30,236 bases of DNA. Source: an uncultured Bacteroidota bacterium. Lineage in GTDB: Bacteria > Bacteroidota > Bacteroidia > Flavobacteriales > TMED113. The position numbers were made by a program, and so were the translations under genes. Where the stretch lies: NCBI GenBank assembly GCA_902520385.1, contig CABYOB010000007.1, positions 1-30,236 of the forward strand. The letters are read 5' to 3'. Below, in pieces: positions 22,700 through 30,236 of this stretch. The number at the start of each line of letters is the position of its first letter. Within the stretch, counting starts at the first letter, position 1. The notes under the pieces are model-generated. The model worked only from the letters and a program-made list of their open reading frames with translations. It was not told where the DNA came from and made no database searches.

Positions 22700-24934
22700 T
22701 TAGTCTATTTTTTTTGCTAAAGATGTATTATATTTTTCTTTTAAGAAATTTATTTTTCCAAAATCCACATCATCTATAAGAACTTTTTCACCACAAACAT
22801 GTCCCAATTTATAAAAAGGGAATTTTGACTGTTTTATGATTTTTTTAAAATCTTTTTCTTTTGAAGGCTTAATTGATATAAGCACTCTACTTTGAGATTC
22901 ACCAAATAAATATGCATCTTGCCTATAAAACTGATCAGTATAGATTTCACATCCTAAGCTTCTAGGTAACAAACTTTCTACAAGTGAGGTAAACAAACCT
23001 CCTTCAGAAATATCATGAGCAGATTCTAAAAAATCCCCTCTAATTAATTTCTTCATTAGTTCATGTAATTGGAACTCTAAATCTAAATCAAAAAAAGGAA
23101 CAGGACTATTTTCAATATTTAATATATTAACCAAATACTCTGAGGAAGAAATATCATCTTTAGATGGACCTAGTAAATAAATGATGTCTTTTTCATTTTT
23201 AAAATCTAAAGTAGTAAAATAAGTTTTATTTTTCATGACTCCCAACATACCGATAGTCGGAGTTGGAAAACATGGCTCAATATTTTGTTTTTTTCTCGTT
23301 TGATTATAAAAACTAACATTTCCACCTGTAACTGGTGTTTTGAATTTCTTACAAGCACTAGTCATCCCCTTAATAGAACCAACAAATTGCCAGTAAACTT
23401 CTGGATCATATGGATTTCCAAAATTCAAGCAATTTGTTATAGCTGATGGCTCAGCCCCGGAACATATAATATTTCTAGCTGCTTCTGCAACAGCTATTTC
23501 ACACCCCACTTTAGGATCTGCCTTAACGTATCTTGAGTTACAATCAACTGAGAACGCTAAACATTTTTTTGTTCCTTTAAGATTAACAACGGCAGCATCT
23601 GAAGGATTATTATTTGTCATATTAACAGTTCCAACCATTGAATCGTATTGTTCATAAACCCATTTTTTAGAACAAATATTTGGTAAAGATATAACTTGAT
23701 GAGCGACATTAACTATATCAAATGGAATAGAAATATTGTTTATATCAAAATTTTTTAATTCTTTAAAATAATCTGGCTCTTTATATTCTCTATTATAAAC
23801 AGGAGCCCCTCCTCCTAACACTAAAGATTCTGCAGGAACTTTTGCAACTATATCATTTTTGTAATAGAAAATTAAATCTTTAGTATCCGTAACAACACCT
23901 ACTCTTTCGCAATTTAAATCCCACTTTTCAAAAATTTTCTGAACTTTTTTTTCCTTTCCTTTTTTTACAACCACTAACATTCTTTCTTGTGACTCAGACA
24001 GCAAAATCTCAAATGGCTTCATATTATTTTGTCTAGTAGGTATTTTATCTAAATTAATTTTCATTCCACAATTTCCAGAAGCACTCATTTCTGAAGTAGA
24101 ACAAATAATACCCGCTGCACCCATATCTTGCATTCCTACAATTGCATCCGTTTTACTTAATTCCATAGTTGCTTCAAGTAATAATTTTTCCTGAAACGGA
24201 TCCCCAACCTGTACAGAAGGAATATCATCAGCAGAATCCTCTGTTAAATCTTTAGAGGCAAAGGCTGCACCATTTATTCCATCTTTACCTGTTGAAGAAC
24301 CAACAATAAAGACCGGGTTTCCTTTGCCAGAAGCTACAGCGGAAATTACATTTTTAGTATCAACTACTCCAGCAGAAAAAGCATTTACTAAAGGGTTTGT
24401 ATTATAACTTTTATCAAAATAAACCTCACCACCAACAATAGGAATTCCAAAAGAATTTCCATAATCTCCAATTCCTTTAACAACTCCTTTCATTAACCAC
24501 TTTGTATGCGATAAATTAATATCACCAAATCTTAAAGAATTTAATTGAGCAATAGGTCTCGCCCCCATTGTAAAAATATCTCTATTTATACCCCCAACCC
24601 CTGTCGCAGCTCCTTGATAAGGTTCTAAAGCAGATGGATGATTATGTGATTCTATTTTAAAGACACATGCTAATCCATCTCCAATATCAACTAAACCTGC
24701 ATTTTCTTCTCCGGCTTCAATTAATATGTTAGATCCTTTTTTTGGCAGTTTTTTTAACCAAAATATAGAGTTCTTATAAGAGCAATGCTCAGACCACATA
24801 ACTGAAAAAATACATAATTCAGTATAATTAGGTTTTCTATTTAAAATATTACATATCTGATCATATTCTTCAGAGAGCAATCCCATTTCTACAGCGTCAC
24901 CAAGATCAGCATTTTTAGGCATGTTTTTTTCCAT
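22700..24934 (-). CDS. purL: Phosphoribosylformylglycinamidine synthase, small PurL type
   Basis: PurL converts FGAR to FGAM with ATP and ammonia in the fourth step of purine synthesis. At 744 residues it is the small form, which lacks the fused glutaminase domain and works with separate PurQ and PurS; those genes are not in the window. Recognisable segments include YTELCIFSVMWSEHCSYKNS (about 38-57), ESHNHPSALEPYQGAATGVGG (about 93-113) and MQDMGAAGIICSTSEMSA, plus the repeated AIR-synthase-like halves. The start chosen is the ATG at 24934; another ATG four codons later is possible. It is the first gene of purL-recG-pheT and is divergent from the fatty acid operon. Confidence 0.96.
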   Translation of the reverse strand: MEKNMPKNADLGDAVEMGLLSEEYDQICNILNRKPNYTELCIFSVMWSEHCSYKNSIFWLKKLPKKGSNILIEAGEENAGLVDIGDGLACVFKIESHNHPSALEPYQGAATGVGGINRDIFTMGARPIAQLNSLRFGDINLSHTKWLMKGVVKGIGDYGNSFGIPIVGGEVYFDKSYNTNPLVNAFSAGVVDTKNVISAVASGKGNPVFIVGSSTGKDGINGAAFASKDLTEDSADDIPSVQVGDPFQEKLLLEATMELSKTDAIVGMQDMGAAGIICSTSEMSASGNCGMKINLDKIPTRQNNMKPFEILLSESQERMLVVVKKGKEKKVQKIFEKWDLNCERVGVVTDTKDLIFYYKNDIVAKVPAESLVLGGGAPVYNREYKEPDYFKELKNFDINNISIPFDIVNVAHQVISLPNICSKKWVYEQYDSMVGTVNMTNNNPSDAAVVNLKGTKKCLAFSVDCNSRYVKADPKVGCEIAVAEAARNIICSGAEPSAITNCLNFGNPYDPEVYWQFVGSIKGMTSACKKFKTPVTGGNVSFYNQTRKKQNIEPCFPTPTIGMLGVMKNKTYFTTLDFKNEKDIIYLLGPSKDDISSSEYLVNILNIENSPVPFFDLDLEFQLHELMKKLIRGDFLESAHDISEGGLFTSLVESLLPRSLGCEIYTDQFYRQDAYLFGESQSRVLISIKPSKEKDFKKIIKQSKFPFYKLGHVCGEKVLIDDVDFGKINFLKEKYNTSLAKKID

Positions 24935-24948
24935 ACTAAATTGAAAAA

Positions 24949-24956
24949 CAAATTTA
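24949..24956 (-). promoter_or_regulatory. purL: Possible -7 element upstream of purL
   Basis: The minus strand reads TAAATTTG here, matching the Bacteroidota -7 pattern TAnnTTTG. A start site near 24942 would leave a leader of fewer than 10 bases before the purL ATG. No TTG or TTTG is found at the expected spacing upstream, and the region is AT-rich enough for a chance match, so confidence is low. Confidence 0.25.
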
Positions 24957-24983
24957 AATTAATAACATAAAAAATGAATATAG

Positions 24984-25014
24984 AAATAAAAATTTAACTT
25001 TTAAATTTTTATTT
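24984..25014. repeat. 14-bp perfect inverted repeat in the purL/ligase intergenic region
   Basis: Arms AAATAAAAATTTAA (24984-24997) and TTAAATTTTTATTT (25001-25014) are fully complementary around a 3-base loop, CTT. It lies in the 115-bp gap between the divergent purL and acyl-CoA ligase genes, 36 bp before the ligase ATG. Both genes are transcribed away from it, so it is not a terminator. It could be an operator for one or both genes, or a site that extrudes a cruciform. The stem is all A and T, so chance cannot be ruled out. Confidence 0.45.
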
Positions 25015-25049
25015 TCTTAATTTGTAAACATAACTCAAATTTATTCTAC

Positions 25050-26840
25050 ATGGAAGATTTAAAAATTTTTGACCTAGATAGAAGATATGCTAACCTCTTC
25101 GACAAAGAAGATATGATTGCTGGCAGAAAGAATGGTCAATGGAAAAAATATAGTTGCAGTGAGTATATTCAAACATCAGATGCAATTGGAAATGGATTAT
25201 TAAACCTTGGTATTTTAAAAGGCGACAAGATCTGTATTATTTCAAGTAACAGAACTGAATGGAGCTTGTGTGACATGGGCATAAATAAGATTGGTGGTAT
25301 AAACACCCCTTTATATCCAAATTCAACAAGATCTGATTACAAATACATTATAAATGATTCTGAAGCAAAATTAATTTTTGTTGAAAATATTGAAGTATTT
25401 AAAAAGATAGAAGGTCTTGAAAATGAAATTTCAACATTAAAATTCATATACTCTTTTGAAAAGATACCAAATGTTAATAACTGGGAGGAATTAATTGAGT
25501 TAGGAATCACTAAGCCTCAAAATGAGACAATGAAACAAATACAAAAAACGATCTCTGATGATGACTTATTTACTTTAATATATACGTCTGGCACCACTGG
25601 TAATCCCAAGGGGGTAATGATTACTCACTCAAACATAATTAGTCAGATTTCAGCTTTAAAAGATAATTTAGATTGGGGGGAAAAAGATAGAGCCATTAGT
25701 TTCCTTCCTTTATCTCACGTATTTGAAAGAATGGTGGAGTATTTTTATATGTATAAAGGGGTTTCTATTTATTATGGTAGTATTGAAACAATTGGTGATG
25801 ATTTAAAAATAATAAAACCAACCCTAATGCCTACAGTCCCTAGGTTATTAGAAAAAGTCTATGATAAAATCATGACAAAAGGAGAGTCACTGAGTGGTAT
25901 AAAAAAGAAATTATTTTTTTGGGCTGTAAATTTAGGCTTAAAACACGAATACAATGGTAATAATGGATTTTGGTATGAATTACAATTAAAACTAGCAAAT
26001 AAATTAATTTTCAATAAATGGAGGGAAGCTGTAGGAGGAAGAATTCGAATGATTATTTCTGGATCTGCCGCATTACAAGAAAGACTTGCAAGAGTTTTTA
26101 CAGCTGCAAAAATGCCTGTAAGTGAAGGATATGGCTTAACAGAAACCTCACCTGTTATTTCTGTTAATTTTGCACATTCAAAAGAAGCTTGTTACGGTAC
26201 AGTTGGACCAGTAATACAAGGAGTAAAAATAAAAATTAATCATGAGGAAGGAATGAGAGAAGGTGAAGGTGAAATTTTAGTAAAAGGCCCTAATATAATG
26301 CTAGGCTATTATAACAAACCAGAAGAAACTAGAAAAGCAATCGACAAAGATGGCTGGTTTCACACTGGAGACATCGGAACTTTAATTGAAGGCAAATACT
26401 TAAAAATAACTGATAGAAAAAAAGAAATTTTTAAAACATCAGGAGGAAAATACATAGCCCCTCAAGTAATGGAAAATAAATTTAAGCAATCAATATTTAT
26501 AGAACAATTAATGGTAGTTGGAGAAAATGAAAAACACCCAGCAGCTTTTATTGTACCTGATTTTGTATATTTAACTGATTGGTGTAAAAACAACCAAATC
26601 ACATATTCTAACTCCGAACAAATAATTAGAGAGCCTAAAATCTTGGAACTATTTGATGCTGAGGTAAAAAAATATAATGAACACTTTAATCAATACGAAA
26701 GAATTAAAAAATTTGTACTGATTGGTAAAGCATGGTCACCTGAAGGAGGGGAACTCACTGCAACATTAAAGTTGAAAAGAAGAAATATTTTAGAAAAATA
26801 CTCTGATTTATACATTAAAATATTTGAAAAAAATGGATAG
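25050..26840 (+). CDS. Long-chain acyl-CoA ligase (AMP-forming)
   Basis: This enzyme activates fatty acids with ATP and CoA for breakdown or lipid synthesis. The 596-residue protein belongs to the adenylate-forming family: P-loop-like YTSGTTGNPKGV (about residues 178-189), YGLTETSP (about 360), HTGDIG (about 437) and the hinge/A10 region ITDRKKEIFKTSGGKYIAP. The sequence resembles the long FAA1/FadD15-like group rather than E. coli FadD. No signal peptide is seen. It is the first gene of a three-gene operon; its stop overlaps the start of the next gene by 8 bp. Exact chain-length preference cannot be inferred. Confidence 0.93.
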   Translation: MEDLKIFDLDRRYANLFDKEDMIAGRKNGQWKKYSCSEYIQTSDAIGNGLLNLGILKGDKICIISSNRTEWSLCDMGINKIGGINTPLYPNSTRSDYKYIINDSEAKLIFVENIEVFKKIEGLENEISTLKFIYSFEKIPNVNNWEELIELGITKPQNETMKQIQKTISDDDLFTLIYTSGTTGNPKGVMITHSNIISQISALKDNLDWGEKDRAISFLPLSHVFERMVEYFYMYKGVSIYYGSIETIGDDLKIIKPTLMPTVPRLLEKVYDKIMTKGESLSGIKKKLFFWAVNLGLKHEYNGNNGFWYELQLKLANKLIFNKWREAVGGRIRMIISGSAALQERLARVFTAAKMPVSEGYGLTETSPVISVNFAHSKEACYGTVGPVIQGVKIKINHEEGMREGEGEILVKGPNIMLGYYNKPEETRKAIDKDGWFHTGDIGTLIEGKYLKITDRKKEIFKTSGGKYIAPQVMENKFKQSIFIEQLMVVGENEKHPAAFIVPDFVYLTDWCKNNQITYSNSEQIIREPKILELFDAEVKKYNEHFNQYERIKKFVLIGKAWSPEGGELTATLKLKRRNILEKYSDLYIKIFEKNG

Positions 26841-29211
26841 AAAAATTAATAAAGTAGCTATAATTGGCTCTGGAATCATGGGCTCTAGAATTGCTTGTCA
26901 TTTTGCTAATATTGGCGTAGAAGTTTTATTATTAGATATATTGAATATAGAGGCAGAAAATGACATGGAAAATAAAAAATTAAGAAATAAAATAGTTAAT
27001 GATTCATTATCTAATACTTTGAAATCAAAACCATCACCTATCTATTCAAAAAAATTTATTAATAGAATTAAAACTGGCAATTTAACTGATGATTTACAGA
27101 AAATTAATACCGCAGATTGGATTATAGAAGTAATAATTGAAAATCTTGAAATAAAAAAAGAATTATTTGAAAAAATAGAAAAATATAGAAAAACTGGATC
27201 AATTATTAGTTCTAATACTTCCGGAATTCCAATTAATAAAATGATAGAAGGGAGAAGCGCTGATTTTTGTGAAAATTTCTGTGGAACACACTTTTTTAAC
27301 CCCCCAAGATACCTAAAACTACTTGAAATCATTCCATCAAAAAAAACAAATGAAAATTTGATTCATTTTTTACTTTCATATGGAGAAAAATTTTTAGGAA
27401 AAAAAACTGTTCAATGCAAAGACACTCCTGCGTTTATAGCAAATAGGATCGGAATAGCAGGAATTGCAGCTCTCTTTAAAATAATTAAAGAATTGAAACT
27501 TTCTATCGAAGAAGTTGATTCTCTGACTGGGCCAATTATTGGAAGACCCAAGTCAGCAACATTCCGAACTTGTGATCTAGTAGGACTAGATACTTTATAT
27601 AATGTTGCCAAAGGGGTTTACGAAAACTGCCCAAATGATGAAAATAGAGATATTTTTAAACTACCTAATTTTATTGATCAAATGTTAAAAGAAAAATGGT
27701 TAGGGGACAAAACAAAACAAGGATTTTATAAAAAAACAAGAGATAAAAACGGAAAAAGAAAAATTCTATCTCTTGATTTGGAAAAATTTTCATATGAGGA
27801 GAAAAAGAAAGTAAAATTTGAATTAATTGGAAAAGCAAAAAAAACTAGTAGTTTAAAAGAAAGATTGAAAATATTAATAAATGGTAATGACAAAGCATCT
27901 TTATTTTATAAAAAAATGTTTGCCATAATGTTTTCATATGTTTCTAATAGAGTGCCTGAAATTTCTAATGAAATTTATAAAATAGATGCTGCTATGTGTG
28001 CCGGATTTGGATGGGAAATAGGTCCCTTTGAAACCTGGGACGCTATTGGAATTAAAACAGGAATCGATTTAATAAAAACAGAAAACCTAACCTTACCTAA
28101 ATGGTTAGAAAATATTAATGATTCTGTTTCATTTTATTCAATTAACAAAGGTGAAAAATCATATTATGACATTTCTGATAAAAAACAAAAAAATATACCA
28201 ACACTAAACAAATTTATTAATTTAAATAATCTTCGTTCTAACTCCATAATTTGGAAAAATAATGGAGTTTCAATCTACGATATTGGTGATGGGGTTGCAA
28301 ACATTGAGTTTCATACAAAAATGAATAGCATTGGAGAAGATGTGATTACAGGCGTAAGAAAAGGAATTGAAATAGCTGAAAAAGAATTCCGAGGTCTTGT
28401 TATTGGAAATCATGGCGCTCATTTTTCTGCAGGCGCAGACATAAGTATGATATTTACTCTAGCCGTTGAACAAGAATATGACAAATTAAATTTAGCCATT
28501 AAAACATTCCAAGATACGTCTATGCTAATAAGATATTCTACAATTCCTGTTGTAGTGGCCCCACATGGATTTACTTTTGGAGGGGGGTGTGAATTCACTC
28601 TTCATGCTGATGCTGTTCAATGTGCAGCTGAAACTTACATGGGGCTTGTTGAGCTTGGTGTAGGATTAATTCCCGGTGGTGGCGGAACGAAAGAAATGGC
28701 TCTTAGAGCATCAGATTCTTACTATGAGGGAGATATTGAACTACCAAGACTAAAGGAATATTTCCTAAACATTGGACAAGCAAAAGTTAGCACATCTGGT
28801 CAAGAAGCTTTTGAATTAGGTTATTTGAGAAAAGGTATAGATTACATTAGCGTTAATACTGAAAAATTAATTCAAGATGCTAAAGAAAAAGTAATTCTAC
28901 TAGACAATTTAGGCTACACAAAACCAATTAAAAGAACTAACATAAAAGTTTTAGGAAACCAAGCTCTAGGCATGTTTTTAGTTGGAGCAGATAGCTTTAA
29001 AGAAGGAGATTATATAACAGAACACGAAAAGTTAATGTCTGAAAAATTAGCTCATGTTTTATGTGGAGGTAATTTATCATCCCCAACATATGTGTCAGAA
29101 CAATATTTATTAGATCTTGAAAGAGAGGCTTTTTTATCTTTATGTGGTGAAGCAAAAACTCTAGAAAGAATTAAATATATGTTAGAAAAAGGAAAACCTT
29201 TAAGAAATTAA
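26833..29211 (+). CDS. fadN: 3-hydroxyacyl-CoA dehydrogenase / enoyl-CoA hydratase fusion (FadN-like)
   Basis: This 792-residue enzyme performs the hydration and NAD-dependent oxidation steps of beta-oxidation. The N-terminal half is the dehydrogenase: Rossmann motif GSGIMG (residues 12-17), SNTSGIPI, and GTHFFNPPRY with the catalytic His (about 153). A second helical dehydrogenase domain follows. The C-terminal part (about 485-700) is a crotonase fold with the oxyanion-hole segment HFSAGADI, GGGCEFTLHAD and VELGVGLIPGGGGT with its catalytic Glu residues. The order is the reverse of E. coli FadB and matches Bacillus FadN. The ATG at 26833 is preferred over a TTG at 26824 that would add three residues. 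It overlaps the ligase gene and lies 2 bp before the thiolase. Confidence 0.93.
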   Translation: MDRKINKVAIIGSGIMGSRIACHFANIGVEVLLLDILNIEAENDMENKKLRNKIVNDSLSNTLKSKPSPIYSKKFINRIKTGNLTDDLQKINTADWIIEVIIENLEIKKELFEKIEKYRKTGSIISSNTSGIPINKMIEGRSADFCENFCGTHFFNPPRYLKLLEIIPSKKTNENLIHFLLSYGEKFLGKKTVQCKDTPAFIANRIGIAGIAALFKIIKELKLSIEEVDSLTGPIIGRPKSATFRTCDLVGLDTLYNVAKGVYENCPNDENRDIFKLPNFIDQMLKEKWLGDKTKQGFYKKTRDKNGKRKILSLDLEKFSYEEKKKVKFELIGKAKKTSSLKERLKILINGNDKASLFYKKMFAIMFSYVSNRVPEISNEIYKIDAAMCAGFGWEIGPFETWDAIGIKTGIDLIKTENLTLPKWLENINDSVSFYSINKGEKSYYDISDKKQKNIPTLNKFINLNNLRSNSIIWKNNGVSIYDIGDGVANIEFHTKMNSIGEDVITGVRKGIEIAEKEFRGLVIGNHGAHFSAGADISMIFTLAVEQEYDKLNLAIKTFQDTSMLIRYSTIPVVVAPHGFTFGGGCEFTLHADAVQCAAETYMGLVELGVGLIPGGGGTKEMALRASDSYYEGDIELPRLKEYFLNIGQAKVSTSGQEAFELGYLRKGIDYISVNTEKLIQDAKEKVILLDNLGYTKPIKRTNIKVLGNQALGMFLVGADSFKEGDYITEHEKLMSEKLAHVLCGGNLSSPTYVSEQYLLDLEREAFLSLCGEAKTLERIKYMLEKGKPLRN

Positions 29212-29213
29212 AT

Positions 29214-30236
29214 ATGGAAGTTTATATAGTACAAGCACACAGAACCGCTGTAGGAAAATCAAAAAAAGGAACTTTAAGATTTACAAGACCTGATGACTTA
29301 GCGGGACAATTAATAAATAAAATGTTACTAAAAATGCCTCAATTAGATAAAGAGCTAATTGATGATGTAATTGTTGGAAACGCTACTCCAGAAGCAGAAC
29401 AAGGTTTAAATATTGGAAGACTCATTTCTTTAATTGGATTAAATACTGTTAAAGTTCCTGGAATGACAGTAAATAGATTTTGCTCATCTGGCTTGGAAAC
29501 TATTGCCATTGCAGCTAGTAAGATTCATGCAGGAATGGCTGATTGCATTTTGGCAGGAGGAGTAGAAACCATGTCACCAATTCCTTTTGGTGGCTGGAGG
29601 ATTGTGCCTAATTATAAAGTTGCTAAAAAAAATCCTGATTGGTACTGGGGAATGGGAACTACTGCAGAAGCAATTGTAAAAAAATATAAAATTAGTAGAG
29701 AAGACCAGGATATTTTTGCATTTCACTCAAATATGAAAGCTGTAAACGCTATTGAAAAGGGGCTATTTAAAGAAGACATCATCTCATATGATTTAACAGA
29801 AACTTATTTGGATGAAAATGAAAATATGCAAACAAGAACTTTATCAATAGAAAAAGATGAAGGACCTAGAAAAGATACGACTATTGAAAAATTATCAAAA
29901 TTAAAACCTGTATTTTCTAAAAATGGCTCTGTCACTGCTGGAAATTCATCACAAACTTCTGATGGAGCTGCTTTCGTAATGTTAATGTCAAAAAAAATGG
30001 TGCAAAAATTAAATATTAAACCTATAGCTAAAATGATTACTTATGCTGTTAGTGGAGTAGAACCAAAACATATGGGGATTGGTCCAATCGAAGCAATACC
30101 AAAAGCATTAAAACAAGCTAATCTATCATTAAATGACATTGATTTAATTGAATTAAATGAAGCCTTTGCGTGTCAATCACTAGCTGTTATAAGAGAGGGT
30201 AATCTAAATCCTGACATAATCAATGTAAATGGTGGA
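29214..30236 (+). CDS. fadA: Acetyl-CoA C-acyltransferase (thiolase), 3' end missing
   Basis: Thiolase cleaves 3-ketoacyl-CoA with CoA, the last step of each beta-oxidation round. From the ATG at 29214 the frame is open for 341 codons to the right edge. The nucleophilic Cys is Cys90 in NRFCSSGLE; NEAFACQS, which carries a conserved active-site segment, is present, and the frame stops at the NVNGG that begins the GGAIALGHPLG-type region. Thiolases are about 390 residues, so about 50 residues are missing, including the second catalytic Cys. A Leu-Asn-rich insertion before YKISREDQD is not evident. Position after the FadN-like gene supports a FadA role over a biosynthetic acetoacetyl-CoA thiolase. 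Confidence 0.93.
   Translation, partial: MEVYIVQAHRTAVGKSKKGTLRFTRPDDLAGQLINKMLLKMPQLDKELIDDVIVGNATPEAEQGLNIGRLISLIGLNTVKVPGMTVNRFCSSGLETIAIAASKIHAGMADCILAGGVETMSPIPFGGWRIVPNYKVAKKNPDWYWGMGTTAEAIVKKYKISREDQDIFAFHSNMKAVNAIEKGLFKEDIISYDLTETYLDENENMQTRTLSIEKDEGPRKDTTIEKLSKLKPVFSKNGSVTAGNSSQTSDGAAFVMLMSKKMVQKLNIKPIAKMITYAVSGVEPKHMGIGPIEAIPKALKQANLSLNDIDLIELNEAFACQSLAVIREGNLNPDIINVNGG

Noticed and set aside
25017..25024. TTAATTTG as a rightward -7 element for the acyl-CoA ligase
   Set aside because: It differs from TAnnTTTG at the second base and has no -33 partner; too weak to list as a feature.
25035..25042. Second CAAATTTA, a possible leftward -7 element for purL
   Set aside because: No TTG-type element at the right distance, and it would give a leader crossing the whole inverted repeat; likely chance in AT-rich DNA.
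26824..26832. TTG start for the FadN-like protein that would add MKK
   Set aside because: The ATG at 26833 gives a natural N-terminus (MDRKINKVAIIGSG) and a usual 8-bp overlap with the ligase gene; nothing supports the rarer TTG.

Overview
The window looks like a piece of chromosome from a low-GC, probably marine or streamlined member of the Bacteroidota, most likely class Flavobacteriia. Evidence: very AT-rich DNA with short spacers; a single run that joins the str, S10 and spc ribosomal protein operons with no tuf between fusA and rpsJ; a DUF4290 gene next to murA, a pairing I know only from Bacteroidota; MurA with Asp in place of the catalytic Cys; a flavobacterial-type DnaJ with a reduced zinc finger; and a promoter of the Bacteroidota form TTTG-N19-TAnnTTTG upstream of rpsL. 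Genes lack clear Shine-Dalgarno sequences, as expected for this phylum.

Layout. (1) Positions 1-9879, minus strand: rpsL, rpsG, fusA, rpsJ, rplC, rplD, rplW, rplB, rpsS, rplV, rpsC, rplP, rpmC, rpsQ, rplN, rplX, rplE, rpsN, rpsH (in order of transcription; rpsH runs off the left edge). One promoter with a short leader is visible upstream of rpsL. (2) Positions 10137-14348, plus strand: a UvrD/PcrA helicase, a DUF4290 protein and murA. (3) Positions 14349-18077, plus strand: a sigma-54-type promoter with a 13-bp palindrome just upstream, then grpE, dnaJ, a short Ppx/GppA phosphatase and an NtrC-type response regulator that has no DNA-binding domain. The genes are packed with 0-1 bp spacers or overlaps, so they look like one operon. 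(4) Positions 18078-24934, minus strand: purL, recG, pheT, meeting the regulator gene tail to tail with no spacer. (5) Positions 25050-30236, plus strand: a fatty acid beta-oxidation operon of acyl-CoA ligase, a fused hydroxyacyl-CoA dehydrogenase/enoyl-CoA hydratase (FadN order) and a thiolase cut by the right edge.

Most of the content is conserved housekeeping. The part that best deserves a second look is region 3: chaperone genes behind what reads as a sigma-54 promoter, in the same operon as a sigma-54 activator protein and a polyphosphate/ppGpp-family phosphatase. This suggests a self-controlled stress circuit. Other points of interest are the MurA substitution (expected fosfomycin insensitivity), the DnaJ that keeps only one of two zinc centres, a 14-bp perfect inverted repeat between purL and the fatty acid operon, and a possible 8-codon leader ORF before rpsL. 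I found no tRNA, rRNA, insertion sequence, CRISPR array or gene-free stretch longer than 300 bases; the longest gap is 9880-10136.
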